From Chrysoporthe austroafricana (taxonomy: Eukaryota > Ascomycota > Sordariomycetes > Diaporthales > Cryphonectriaceae), in the NCBI GenBank assembly GCA_001051155.2, contig JYIP02000009.1:1798001-1862000 (forward strand): 64,000 nt of DNA, in the 5' to 3' direction. Below the pieces are notes generated by a model. It saw only the letters and a program-made list of their open reading frames with translations, was not told where the DNA came from and searched no databases. The first letter of the stretch is position 1, and each line of letters begins with the position of its first letter. Both the position numbers and the translations under genes were made by a program. Positions 31,164 to 43,484 of this stretch are shown piece by piece.

Positions 31164-32191
31164 TTTCGGCCGAGTAGACCTAGGGCTTTGTCGCTCTAGT
31201 ATATGTGGTGAACGTGAACAGCTTCATGGACTGTCTTGGAACGCGGATACTACGATGGCGATAGCAAGGAGAATCTCGAAAATCTGCCTGCCCGCCACCA
31301 CGATGATATGACACTACTTCGTCGACAACGTGAAGCAGGGTTCCAAGCTGTCTAATCGGCAGTCTCACAAGGCAGACTGTCTAGGGTATCACGCAGGCTA
31401 GCATGAGATTTTCCAGCGCTGGGATCGTCATTTTCTTTCCCCTAAGAAAATACCCATGCCCGTGTATTCCGTACGGTAAGCGGCGCCATGTTCCATGACG
31501 AGCATGAGTATGCCTTGTCATAGTAGGGTATCTCTAGCTACCTAGGCAAACCCGGGGGTGTAATCAGCGCAATTTCCAGCACTCCTTTGCGCTAGGAATT
31601 GATTTCGCCATCCCGAACACGCCGGGCTGAAAATCACATCGTATCCAAGCCAAGACTCCATCGTGTCCGTACCAATGCGAAGCGTCTACACAGAGTAGGT
31701 GCTTGTCAGGGGCTGGGAATCATGTGGAGGGAGTGAGAGGGCACGATAGCGCGCAGGCGTGGTAAATATCCAGTAAGCACTGTATGCATGTTCCGGTAGG
31801 CCGCTGAGTCAGGGCCCCATTTTCGTACTGCTAGCTGTACGATCGCTGAATCATATCCCCATATCCACAATTGTAGACCGTTGTATCTTATTATCACCAC
31901 GCCCTCTCTCCCTTTCGTTTTCCTCGCATGTACCTCATACCAGGGTAATTTCCAGGCAGAAGCCTTGGCGCCTCAGCCGATTGTATGCGGCTTCGTATGA
32001 CGTGATGGCGATGCTAATTTTCCGGCTTCTCTTGTGCACCGTGAGAAACCGTTACGGTGCTATAGCAAGTGGCGGTTGACGGCAATGCCTCACCAAATCT
32101 AGCGTTCATTTGAATTTAGCGCTATTATTATATATTTCTTTAACATCTGCATTGAGAAAACAAAGATATTAAAAGTTTACAAGAATTTTAC

Positions 32192-32264
<73 letters not shown>

Positions 32265-33013
32265 TAAAATCTAAAAACGGAAAAAGGAAAGAAAGAAAGA
32301 AAATGAAATTAATACGTATTTATATATATTCTTTGGTTTGACTTTGTTTCTTAATGTAACGTAAACAAGTAAAATATATTTTAGTTTGGTTATTTTAAAA
32401 ATCTTAGTCTTTTTAAATAAGGACTCTACGTAAGAAAAAAGCTTGGTTTTTGCAGCGTCCGGGTTCATAAAGCGCGGAACCGGTGCGGCACTTGATACGG
32501 TTGCGTGCTCCCACGAGGCTCCATAACGCATGGAATCATATATTATCACCACATGCTCTCCTTGAAAATATCTGGGCTGTATCGGGCCGGGCTGACATAG
32601 TCTGCAGGCCTGCGGGGCTGTCGGTTGACGTTAATCATACTTCCTGCGCTATTACTACACCAACCCCTCTACTCTATCACGTCTACTTTCTCAGCTTGTC
32701 AGCCCGACTTGTATTTGTAACGCTGGATAAGTGCATAACGCGCTGAGGAATCCTATCGGCGCGAGATGCCGCCTTGAAAGCTCACCGATAGTACCGTAGT
32801 ACTACAAGCTTGTACTTTCGCCTGGTTCGAGACCTGCCCGTTTGTGATTTTTGCTTAGCACAGTACCTAACCGAAACATAATATCCTACTGCATTTTAAT
32901 CCAAGCACTACAAGTAAAGAGAGTGTATCGTGTCCATCATTCTCACTGTCATCTTCATCAGCACCACAAGTTCTCCAAGATCACCAGCCACAGCAAAAGC
33001 TCATCACATCATT
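31164..33013. promoter_or_regulatory. Divergent promoter region between NRPS and acyl-CoA ligase, interrupted by an AT-rich island
   Basis: This 1.85-kb region separates the ATGs of two divergently transcribed cluster genes and must carry both promoters. Between about 32100 and 32450 it becomes extremely AT-rich and contains a 69-nt A run. The sequence on either side has ordinary composition. A GTG-initiated frame from 32930 would extend the ligase upstream, but the first ATG with family similarity is 33014. No gene recognised. Confidence 0.6.
32193..32261. repeat. 69-nt poly-A tract with short inverted flanks
   Basis: An unbroken run of 69 A residues is preceded by attttacc and followed by gggtaaaat. 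The flanks attttacc and ggtaaaat are reverse complements of 8 nt. It lies in the NRPS/ligase promoter region. Tract length may vary between isolates or be affected by sequencing. Confidence 0.9.
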
Positions 33014-35066
33014 ATGTTTAAACCAGCAGAGTGGCTGGGTGACTTCCCCTTTGAGCCCCCTTCAGAAACCCTCATTGGTGACTTCATGTTCGGCCAGTCC
33101 TGGCCTGGACAGACCGCAAAAGGTGGGGTGGCGAATGGAAAGTTGGTCTGCGCGGTTACAGGCACTACGGTGTCCATACAAGAGATCCGCGAGCAAGTAG
33201 AGTCGCTGGCCCGCAGCCTCTGCCATACATTCGGTTGGAAGCCCAACCAAGACTCACTGTGGGAGAAGGTGGTCGGTATCTTCAGCTTGAATACGGTGCG
33301 TAGACATCTAAACATCTCGAAAGCCTAAGGCCGTCCAACCTAGAAATATTTATGATCTAACATCGTGTCGCGTTTGAAATATAGATTGACTTCTTAACCC
33401 TCTGTTGGGCAATTCATCGTGTTGGGGGCATCTGTCTGTTACTCCACCCAACGAGCTCGGCCTCGGAGGTTGAAGCTCATCTCAAATCAAGCAAGTGTAC
33501 TGTCGTCTTTACCAATCATGTCTTGCTCAAGCCCTGTCTCGAAGCCTCCCAGGCCTCAGGCATTGTACCAGGGGAGAGGGTCTGCATCATGGACTGCCCC
33601 GGCGATGCGAAGAAAGATGATGTCCCTAGCGGAGAGCTGCCTCTACGGTCTGTAGAGTCAATGATCACCGAGGGTCACTCCATAAGCCCGATTGATCCCG
33701 TCACTTGGGACGATAACGACGATCGCGTGGCCTTCCTTTGCCCCACCAGCGGCACGTCTGGTATGCAGGTATGTGCAGAGAACAAATGAGACCTGCGTCT
33801 TTGATGTTTCTCTTATGCTAAGCCTTACACTTCTATAGAAATTGGCAGTCGTCACGCATCAGGGTGTAATCGCCAACTTAATGCAGGCCCGGGTCCACGA
33901 GGCAGCTTCAGGACGGTCCGACACGAAGGACGTCGCCCTCGGTATCCTTCCACTCACCCACAGCTATGGGCTGATCACCCAGCAGGGCATGCTGTGGCGT
34001 GGAGACACGCTAGTTCTTCATCCACGTTTCGAGATGCAGTCCATGTTGAAGTCTATCATGCAATTTAAGATCAACAGGCTTTACATTGTGCGTATTTCAT
34101 CATCCTCATGAGGATCTCGGAGACATAGAAACGAGACAAGGCTGCGCAGGAGAATTAGTGTTTCAGGTAAACTAACGTCGATATCTACATTCAGATTCCG
34201 CCCATTCTCGCAGCCCTAGTCAACAATGCCTTTCTCCTCGACATGGTCGACCTTTCATCTGTCGACTCTATCGTCACCGGTGCGGGAGGTCTCACAAGGG
34301 AGCTGAGCGAGAAGATCGGAAAGCTTCGTCCCAGCTGGAAGATGCTCCCGGCTTATGGTCTAACTGAGACTGCCGTCATGGCATCCTTCACTAGTACGCG
34401 CTCTATCTTCGTCGGGTCGTCGGGAATCCTCTTCCCGCGATACCGCGCACGTCTCATCGACACCGAGGGCCGGGACATCGAAGGGTACGATGAGGCGGGA
34501 GAGTTGCTCCTCGAGTCGCCAAGTCTCTTCAAAGGCTATGTAGGCGATGAGGAGGCTACTAAAGCGGCCTTTGAATCTCCCGGTTGGCTAAGGACCGGCG
34601 ATGTTGCTCTGTTCCGCACTGCCCCTGACGGAACCGAGCACCTGTTCATCGTTGATCGGCTCAAGGATATGATAAAAGTGAAGGTGCGTAACCCGATATA
34701 AGAGGGAATGATGATGTGCATATGTGTTTCACAGACAAGCAAGCTGATATTATGAAATGTATCCTACAGGGGTTACAAGTAGCGTCATCCGACATCGAAA
34801 CCTGTCTACGGCTGCATCCAGACGTTGCAGATGCGGCTGTCATAGGCGTCCCGCACGACAGGGATGGTGAGCGAGCCAAAGCATTCATAATTCGATCGCC
34901 GGCCGCAGTCACTAAGGAGGAAGATGAGCTTAAAAAGGACATTTCAAGGCATGTGCAGGAGAGCATGACCGAGCCACATTGGCTACATCGTCGTGTCGAG
35001 TTCGTGGAGGGCTTACCCAGAAATCAAGCCGGAAAAGTGCTGAAATTCAAGTTAAAGGGGTTGTGA
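33014..35066 (+). CDS. Acyl-CoA ligase / AMP-dependent synthetase (4CL-like; emericellamide EasD-type role)
   Basis: Five exons, 33014-33295, 33385-33768, 33839-34087, 34195-34683 and 34770-35066, total 1,701 nt in frame, giving 566 aa. All four introns have GT..AG ends and splice between whole codons. The ANL-superfamily motifs are present: the P-loop-like PTSGTSGMQKL (normally TSGTTGxPKG), PLTHSYGL, the AYGLTETAVM adenylate-binding motif, GWLRTGDVAL, VDRLKDMIKVKGLQV, and the C-terminal catalytic Lys region NQAGKVLKF. The reaction is ATP-dependent activation of a carboxylic acid to acyl-AMP and then a thioester. Next to an HR-PKS, a condensation-like acyltransferase and a T-first NRPS, the likely substrate is the polyketide acid. 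The P-loop lacks the usual Pro-Lys-Gly, having Gln-Lys-Leu. The last three residues (KGL) are not a clear peroxisomal signal. Confidence 0.88.
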
Positions 35067-35297
35067 ATGATTTTCATATATAGTGGTGCAACAATATACG
35101 ACGAATTTTCTAATCCTAAAACTACACTACGCTCACCGAGCGGACCATTCACAGACTGTCATGGACAAGGTTTTGGAAATAGCCCTTACGTGTATGTGAA
35201 TGTCCAGTATAACATGGCTGTATAATCAATGGGTATTGCACATTTGATGATGTTTTAGTCCTGGCGTTCTTTTTCTAAGGTAAAGTAAGTAGAATGC

Positions 35298-38200
35298 TCA
35301 AAACGACGCAAACATTCTCCGGAACCTAGAATGATAGTCTTTCCAGAGCACTTGTGTATCGTCAAATTCGACGAAGCGTCCGTCCTCAATCACCAGCACC
35401 CGATCACATGCGAGGAGATCATCGAGCCTATGTGATACCATAAGGACAGTATGTGAACTAAAATGGTTCACCAATGTCTCTCTCATGACCGCTGCGTCTT
35501 CGGTGTCCAAGCTATATATACCGTAGCTGTCAGCCCTTGAAACTCGGGGTAGAAGAGACTGTGATGAGAGGTGAGAGGAGCTGGGTAGCAGCCCACAGGA
35601 AGCAGCAACTAGACTAAGATACTTACGCGCTCGTGAGCTCGTCAACGGTAACGATGTTACCATCGCGGAGGAGAGCACGGGCCAAGCTCAAACTCTGCCT
35701 TTGACCACTCGAAAAGGTATATTCGTCGAGGATGGTGTCCAGACCATCCTTGAACATGGTCTCGTCCCAAAGTCGGGCTGCTCGAAGCGCGGCTGTCAAT
35801 TCTGCATCTGACTTGATATTGGATGGGTCTAGGTTGTATCGAAGACTGCCGGGGAGCAAGAATGCCTCTTGCGGGACATTGACCAAGCTGTCTCGCACGC
35901 GTCGGAGCGGCACCTGCAGAGTGTCGACCCCATCAATCAGAATGGAGCCGCTTTCGAGCTCTAGAAATCGATAGAGCGTTGCTAGGAGAGAGCTTTTTCC
36001 ACTGCATACCATCCATAAGTTCTTATCAGCCAGAAGCTCTGATTCATCAAGCCGTTCATGACAAGGAGATGGGATTGGATTGGTAAGGCGCGCCGCTAAC
36101 CTTCCACTTCGGCCACAAATGCCCACGGTGGTGCCCGGTTCGACGATAAAGCTTAGAGTGTCTAATACACGACTGGCGGATTTCCTGTCGCATGCAACAT
36201 ATTAGTAAATCAGAGAGCTCCGCCACCGTGCCGTCTTGTGAGCTTGGCCACTACCGACCCGTATGAAGCACAGACGTTACGGAATTCGATTCTTCCCGCC
36301 TCTGGCCATTGCGATGCTGGGGTGAGCGTCTCATTCCCCCTATCTGCTTCTACCGGAGTGTGTTTTGCATAATTCCGGATTCTGAGAACCGCTTGCAAGG
36401 CTGTCTCGATCTGGGTCCACGATATGAGTAGGGTATTCAGGTTGACGCCAAAACTGACAACGTTAGTCAGTGCGACGCCGAGAAACCCGCCAGTGGCGCT
36501 GCCTTGTAGACGATTGGTGATGCTGACGAGTAGTATGGCGATAATGGCTACTAGAAAGTCAAGGACGAGACCGAGCCAGACTTGAACACAGTACATCAGG
36601 TAAAAGGGTTTCTGCGAGCTGTCAAGGATCGCGAGCGCTCTCATCCTGAATTGCGTCATCCAACCAGCACTCTGAATCGTCTTTAGCCCGGCCATGGTTC
36701 CCGAGACATGCGATAGTAACGGTGCTTTGGCCTCAATATCCAAAATGCGAAGCTGTCGGGAGGTTCGTAGGTAAAAGCTCTGCACCAGGTAACAGATTAT
36801 TAAGAATACTGCCATGACAGCAGACATGTATTTGGACGACACTGATATGACAACAGCTTGTACTATGATGGCGAGCATGTAGAAGGTCGTGTTAAAGCCG
36901 GAAATTGGTACGTCAGTGTCTACGATTGCCAGGTCTTGGCCGAATCTGGAAAGACAGAGCAGGGGATTGTCAGCGAATTTTACTGACAGACATTGACAGA
37001 GAGTAACCAAGATACCTGTTAAGAATATTACCAATGCTCTGGTTGTTTATGAAGACAATTGAAGCTCTATTAGCCGGTCAGATAATCCACTCACAATGCT
37101 TGCCATAATCTCTACTTCATTGACTTACCTAAGAGTAGTGTCCAAAAGCGCTCGGTGGAGCATGCGAGCCGATTGCGGAACCATGCGCAGTAGAAAGTAT
37201 CTTTATTGTGCCATATTAGCATGTTCTGACATTAGGACTCTGGGTCGGAAGACAACGTACGAGCCACCCGAGGCAAGGAAGAGCAAGGCGGTCCCTCCCA
37301 TAAGTACATATATGCCGTAATATGTGGCTGAGCTCAGTCCGTTATGGTCCTCATTTGCCTGAGCCCATAAAGCAATCCAAAGTTCTGTTGATGCTACTGT
37401 TAGCCCGGAAATTCCGTCACTTCAAACAACATGTGGAGAGACGGAGATATACGCACGAGGAAGCTGCAGACCCAGAACCATCAAAAAGGTCAGTAGCACC
37501 AGAACAAGGGTGTTAAGTCGACCAATTGAGAGCACATAGTAGCTGTAAGCCTTCCAGTCGCCATCTGCCTTCTTGCTTTGGAAATTTTCACCCGACTCTG
37601 CACCCTGGATGCTGGGTTCATCGTTTTGTGCACCGTACCTTGTGGTATCACAGTCCAATTGCTTGCCAGGCTCACTGAGGGCAAAGGAGAGGTCTGGCAG
37701 GATGAATGTGGTTTCCATGTTTAGTAGTGAGAGATCGAGCGAGGATCGAATGCCGGAAGAGTCCCGGGGCAGCCGCTTCGAAATTTTCCCGTTCGTGATA
37801 TCGAATATGTCATCCGCAAGGCTCAGACCAGCGCCTTCGGGTTTTATTTTGTCACCCTCTAGCTTGTGATATCGGGTTGTTCTTCTGTGCAAAGGTCTGG
37901 TACTTACCGTTGACGGAAGAAAATATGACAGTCCTCCCTTCTCGGCAGAACAATCCGTCCATGCCGCATAGGTTCTGCCAAACGGTCTTGGACGTTTCTG
38001 GATCAAGTCCACTCAATACATCATCTAGAATGAGCAGGTCCAGCCCGCAGTAAACTGCTCTAGCTAATGCCTGTAGAAGGACATCATGTCAGTCATGCTT
38101 TTATGTTCTAGTCTCTGAAGCCATAGAGGGGAGGGGGAAGAATGAACAACGTGCTAGAGTTATGGGTCGAGCTTTACCACGCGTTTTCGCTGTCCGCCGC

Positions 38201-40815
38201 TTAAGCGGGCACCACCGCTTCCAGTAGGCGTTCTATCTCTCAGTGGCATGCGGCTGATCTCCTGGCGGAGTCCGCAAGCTTCCACGACGGCGTCATAGCG
38301 AGATGTATTCAAAGCAGAGCAATTGACAATGTTGTCCATAATGGTTCCCTCGAAGATCCACGGCTTCTGGCTGCAGTAACCAGCACGGATGAATTCTGTG
38401 GAAAGGGTCCCTTTGGAGATCGTGGCTTGCCCTAGAAACGCCTCTAGCAGTGTTGTTTTTCCAGAGCCAGGTCCACCTGTGACGGCTGTTATCTTTTGCT
38501 TTCTTATCGAAAGGGAAGCTGCTTTGATGACGCTTGTGTTGCTAGGCCATCCGATGTCACCGTCTTGAAGGACTAAGCACACGCTTTCATCAAGGAGCAA
38601 CGATAATCGGTTTAGCCTCCGTTGAGTCTGTCCGAAGGTTTGTAGAGCGAAAGTGCTCTCGTCGTGGTCGTTGTTGTTACCCTCCCTGGTCGTGTCACCG
38701 CTGACGGTCAGAGTCCATGCTGGTGGCAGGAGAGGCGAGCTGGCCTTGCGTAGGCGTGGGTCAACAAATTGTGGCTCACGTAGGGCTTGTGCATATCTTG
38801 CGAACCCGCTGAGAGCCGACCTCAACTCGAAAATTGCTTGAACCAGTGATGTTATAGACGCCGTGAACAATGTGAAAGCAGTAAGCGTGGAGAACGCAAT
38901 TTCAAAAGCGAACACTTTTGAGCCTCGAATACTTGGCACAAACACGAAGAGGCCAAAGCCGATCACCGGTGCTATGACGGCCGACGAGTACGCTGTTGGA
39001 TGCGGGAATGAGGTTAGTGGCGCGGATTACTGGAAGTCTTCGCTCATGTTGGGGGCATTCAGGTGAATTACCCATTGTAAGTACCCCCACCACCATTGCT
39101 CGGTAACCTTTCGAGGTCCGAATCTCAGTCTCACGCAGCGCCGATATGCGGGACGTTACGGAATCCATGAAGCCTGCCAGTGCAACCGGCTTGAACTGGC
39201 TAAGCACACTCTCTGTGATATCAATTCTTCGTTGAATATCTTCCAGCCAAGCAGTGAGGTATGCCATTGCTCGACTCGATATCAGGAAACCCGCCACGAG
39301 GCATGCTTCGAATGACACAAATCCTTGTCAGTTCATCAGATTCCATATGCAATGAGAGGGAAATTTCTTTCTCTCACCAATGGACGCGAGACTTGAGGCC
39401 ACAGCCGCGACGTGAATTTGCCGTTCAATCAGCCAGAAGAAAAGGCTAATCTCAACGAAGGATGCCCATATTTCATGAATCGTAGTGAGCCCGAGCGCCA
39501 TTTTCTCCATGTCCACACTGACCAGAGAGATGGGGACGTACTCCGATGCCTTTTTAGGGTCGGCTTTCATGATGTTGCTATAGAGCAGAGGGATGAGGCT
39601 GCCTCTAGCCTGTACCACGAACCTTCTACTTTGATATTGGGAGCCCGCTTGACATATCTAGAGCGTATCAAAGTCAGTAGGACGCAACAACGCGGCGAAA
39701 TGCTTCATAACCGTCGCTACGTACGGCTATACCAAGATAGACGGCGGCATAACCGACTACCAACCAAGTCCCTCTTGCGGTTGATGATGATTCACCTCCA
39801 GAATTGGAAAATTGCAGTTCAGCCTGCACAAGGAACGGCTGGGCAAAGCGCAGAGCGACCAAGCATAGCCGGAAGGCACCCCCAGTAAGCATTGTGGCTT
39901 TTTGTTGTCTCATGAGAAGAAGAAGCAAACTGGATCCATTTTCGGGAGAATCTACGAAATGTTAAATCTAGGGACGAGAGTTTGCAGTACGAATTTAGAC
40001 TTAGTAGGCTTACCGTGATTCCAGCGACTGAGTGTTTTGAGTAGTAATGACTCTGCCGTCATCTCCGGGTGAAGGTGGAACAGACTCCGCAGTGACAGTG
40101 GAGACGAGAATCCCTTCTTCAGCAGTGGGAACAACCATGAGAGTGTTAGCAAATTGAAGACACCGCTTGCACCCTCTGGAGGGATATCTCGGTACGGAGC
40201 CTGGAGCGACCGGTGCTTGCCTTGCGATTCAACCAGCAATGCAAGGAACCGAACGACAAGTGTCGTCGTGAAAACACCAGCGACAGATTTAGAGCCGCTT
40301 ATATGCCATAATGTGTTGCAATGTATGATGCCCAGAAGGAATGAGAGAGCGAAGTAGACCTCTAAGACGGTGGATGGCCTTGCGGATCGGGTATGCTCCA
40401 GCGCAGACAGGGGAATGAAGGCCAGAGCCGCCAAGAAGAGGACTACAGACGAGGCAAGCGACAGTCTGGTCTTGGGCGTGTCGGGCATGGCATACAAACA
40501 GAGCTGCGTCAGTACAAGGCCAGCAAAAATAGCATTAACTCCCTAATACAGAATCAGATCGTAATCCGGTTATCCAAACACCGTGTACGTTAAGAGCGTG
40601 CGTACCAGCTTTACTGTGCGCATCCATGTTCGCTGTACCTTGATGTCCTCTTTCGCCAGAATACTGAGCCTATATACCACTACCAACAGCACGCCGGCCG
40701 AGGGCAGCAAGCTCATGAGAGCCTCCTCGAAGAGGAGTGTGAAGCTCAAGTGCCCACAGCGAGCCGCATCGCGGATGAACGGGCCCCAGTCGTCCACGTC
40801 GCCTATTGAGCACAT
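35298..40815 (-). CDS. ABCC-type (multidrug-resistance-associated) ABC transporter
   Basis: Fifteen exons can be joined in frame: 40815-40606, 40542-40014, 39951-39725, 39657-39378, 39323-39072, 38992-38178, 38070-37908, 37858-37457, 37384-37261, 37200-37129, 37066-37016, 36945-36259, 36184-36101, 36001-35627 and 35511-35298. The total is 4,485 nt and 1,494 aa. Order is an N-terminal hydrophobic region (TMD0-like), TMD1, NBD1 (Walker A GGPGSGKTT, signature LSGGQRKRV, Walker B LLILDDVLSGLD), TMD2, and NBD2 (Walker A GRSGSGKSS restored only by splicing, signature FSSGQRQS, Walker B VTVDELTSALD, switch His in VSHRLDD). NBD1 has Asp in place of the catalytic Glu, the asymmetry usual in ABCC proteins. 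It lies between the ligase and the acyltransferase, so export of the cluster product and self-protection are likely. The intron at 37907-37859 is short (49 nt). Confidence 0.88.
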
Positions 40816-41622
40816 CGCGAAAGGCTGCTAGTGTGCGATGATTCGCGGCCCTGGTATGAAACAGCCGCAGGGTTGGTCCTACATAGGAATCCTTTCAATG
40901 ACCGAGAACTAAGGGGAGGCGGATAGGCGAGGCTGCTTGGTCGTCGGCACGTCGTGTTCGCGAGTGTCACCAATTGGTCGCTCTTAGAACGTGGCAAATT
41001 TCCCTTTTGACAGAGGCACGCTCCAACAACCTGCATACTGATGGCTCGTTCGGAGTATGTATGTATCCGTAAGACAAACACACCACGACGCTACAACGGG
41101 GCTCGCTGGTGCGGGCGAAGGGGGTGTGGGAGGAGGGGGGGATATCTAAAGACACCCCTAACGCATGGCGCTTGGCATGATCGGCTTACACGAGGCTGAA
41201 AAAAACGTGTCGTTACATGGCATGCGTAGGATTGCTAGTGCCTCTTGGTGTCTGCAATGTGCTTAGTGAGGAAAACTATCATTCAGCTCCTTTCTTCAAT
41301 CAGGAAAGGTGATCTCTCTCGGATACTAGGATATCCAGATATCGCTATAAGCCATTTTACAGCAATACTTGGGGCTTGACACACCGTGTTACGCAGCCCG
41401 CGTACGGCAGCTGGGGAGTGCCCTCTGACAGAAGGTCTTGCTGAAGACGTAATACCTCGCCTGTGCGGATGCGTTGATGTGCCCGAGCTCACCGCGATTT
41501 TCACACCACGCAGACCGTCAGATGATCAGGATGGAGTTTCTGCGACCGGCGAGTATGCAGCCCCTCCATTGGCCCTGTTTCCCTTTGGTCGACATAGTCG
41601 TAGTCACTAAGTCTCGTTTCCT
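40816..41622. promoter_or_regulatory. Divergent promoter region between ABC transporter and acyltransferase
   Basis: About 810 nt between two divergently transcribed cluster genes, so it should hold promoters for both. No TATA or known regulator site was identified with confidence, and no gene is seen. Confidence 0.5.
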
Positions 41623-43104
41623 ATGATAGCTACAAATGAGCGGCGGTTTATTACCAGCGACGCGCTAGGCATGTCTCATTGCATCGTTCTGGTGACGAAG
41701 TATACCAGCAGTGTGTGCGACAACAGGCAGGGGCAAAATGCTCAAGTCTCCATATCGAACGCGCTTAACTTTTGTATCAATGAGCATCCTGGTCTTAGGA
41801 TCACTATTCTCGATGCTGGTGGAAAACGGCCCCAGCTCGCGCTTGTCGACAGCATCAAGCTCACCGAACACGTGGTGTACGTCAGAGAACCGCTCTCAGG
41901 CGAGAACGATGAGCAACGAACAAGGAGCTTTCTCCAATATCTACATGGTGCCCGCCTTCCTCGAGCCGGCGAGCGGCCGCAATGGTGTGTCTACGTGAGC
42001 GGGATAGACCCTACAGCAAGTGAAGGATCCACATCCTTTTACCTTGCCTTCATGCACTCTCACTGTCTCTGGGATGGTTTGGGCACCATCACTCTTCATG
42101 ATACATTCCTGCGAGCCTTGAACGGTGCGCCGGAGCCAACAAAGCCAGTTGCTGAGGAGTCCAGGCACCACGAACAGAAGACCAAGCAGCTACCTCCGCC
42201 CATAGAGACTGCTGGCAGGCTTACCATCTCCTGGTCTTTCCTTCTCCCGATTCTGGTACGAGAACTCCTACCAGCCTGGCTTTCCTCGGCGCTTGGCTAT
42301 CCCCAGGAGGACCTGGCCGATATATGGACCGGTCCCAAGGCGCCCCGCCAACCCCTGGAGCTCCGGGTCCCGGAAGACCCGCCAACCGCATTCGAGGTTG
42401 CCCTCATACCAGACGCGATTCTCCAGCGCTCCGTGCAAGTCTGTCGCATACACGGCGCCCGGCTCACAGCGCTGCTGAATTATCTTGTCGCCCGCGCAAT
42501 CTGCAGGAGCTTGCGCGTGCGGGGACAGACCTTCCACAAAGTCAGAGCGGCTAATGCCATTGATCTTAGGAAAGCGCTTGGAAAGGGACAAGGCGCCTTG
42601 GCCAACTACGTATCGTTCGTTTCGGAAGACATCGTTGTGCCTGATGGGAACCAGAACGACGACGACCGCATCTCAGACGCTACCTGGGATGCGATCCGCC
42701 AAAACACGCTACACCTGGCAGAAGCGTCCAGCAGGCTAGCTGACCAGCCTGTGGCCCTTCTCAAGTACATCTCTGATGTGAAGACATGGTTAGAAAGTCA
42801 AGCGGTACAACCTGCCACGGTATCTTTTGGTCTAAGCAACCTCGGGGTGTTCGATGGGGGTATGTCCATACAGTACGGAGGGGAAGGGGTGGAGCACAAT
42901 AACTGGCGGGGTGAATCAGCCGTAGTCTCTCAGTCGGGGAACAAGACAGGAGCACCGTTGAATTTCCAACTATTAAGCACGAAGCACAACTTTATGGGCA
43001 TGACTGCTACGTGGTGGCCTGGGATGTTGGGTGTCAGTGATGAGAACGTGTTCGTCAAGGAGATCTTTGATCAAGTGCGAACGGGGATGGAAAGAATCAA
43101 GTAG
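41623..43104 (+). CDS. Condensation-like acyltransferase (EasC-type role)
   Basis: Single exon, 493 aa, starting at the ATG at 41623. The family is the chloramphenicol-acetyltransferase/condensation-like fold. The active-site motif HxxxDG is present as HCLWDGLGT, preceded by YLAFMHS. ANAIDLRKALGKGQGALANYVSF and the late VSFGLSNLGVFDGG stretch match the structural DFGWG-side core of such enzymes. No signal peptide or transmembrane segment is evident, so it is probably cytosolic. In emericellamide- and beauveriolide-type clusters, an enzyme of this family transfers the CoA-activated polyketide to the N-terminal carrier domain of the NRPS. The same gene set here supports that role. An alternative is O-acylation of the finished product. 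Confidence 0.8.
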   Translation: MIATNERRFITSDALGMSHCIVLVTKYTSSVCDNRQGQNAQVSISNALNFCINEHPGLRITILDAGGKRPQLALVDSIKLTEHVVYVREPLSGENDEQRTRSFLQYLHGARLPRAGERPQWCVYVSGIDPTASEGSTSFYLAFMHSHCLWDGLGTITLHDTFLRALNGAPEPTKPVAEESRHHEQKTKQLPPPIETAGRLTISWSFLLPILVRELLPAWLSSALGYPQEDLADIWTGPKAPRQPLELRVPEDPPTAFEVALIPDAILQRSVQVCRIHGARLTALLNYLVARAICRSLRVRGQTFHKVRAANAIDLRKALGKGQGALANYVSFVSEDIVVPDGNQNDDDRISDATWDAIRQNTLHLAEASSRLADQPVALLKYISDVKTWLESQAVQPATVSFGLSNLGVFDGGMSIQYGGEGVEHNNWRGESAVVSQSGNKTGAPLNFQLLSTKHNFMGMTATWWPGMLGVSDENVFVKEIFDQVRTGMERIK

Positions 43105-43484
43105 TAGAAGCAATTATAGGTCAAAGTGACAATATAGTGACGCTAAATAAGAAAAGAGATGAGACGTGGTTTTAAGAGAGATAGTTGGGCGTTCAAAGGC
43201 GAAGATGAAATTCATCATTTATACTAAATAAGGGGTCTCTTAAATCCTCGAACTTTAAGTCAGGCGCGAGTGGTGAGGACGCTTGACCACTGATATTCTA
43301 ATGACTTTGGTTTTACAATGATGTCGAATTCTATTTCTTCCGACAAATTACGTCGGCTTTATGACAGCAGCCAACGTACGAGACAGGTCAGCATGATCAG
43401 AGCTCCTCTATGATCCAAGAGACCAAATAGCATTCTGTGAAGAATGAATGACCTGCAAGTTGGGCTCGCTGTTGCCGACCCACC
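43105..43484. other. Convergent intergenic region (acyltransferase / P450 3' ends)
   Basis: About 380 nt between two 3' ends; AT-rich and without a recognisable gene. Confidence 0.5.

Noticed and set aside
32800..32850. Second T-arm-like string (ggttcgagacc)
   Set aside because: Upstream sequence does not fold into a tRNA cloverleaf.
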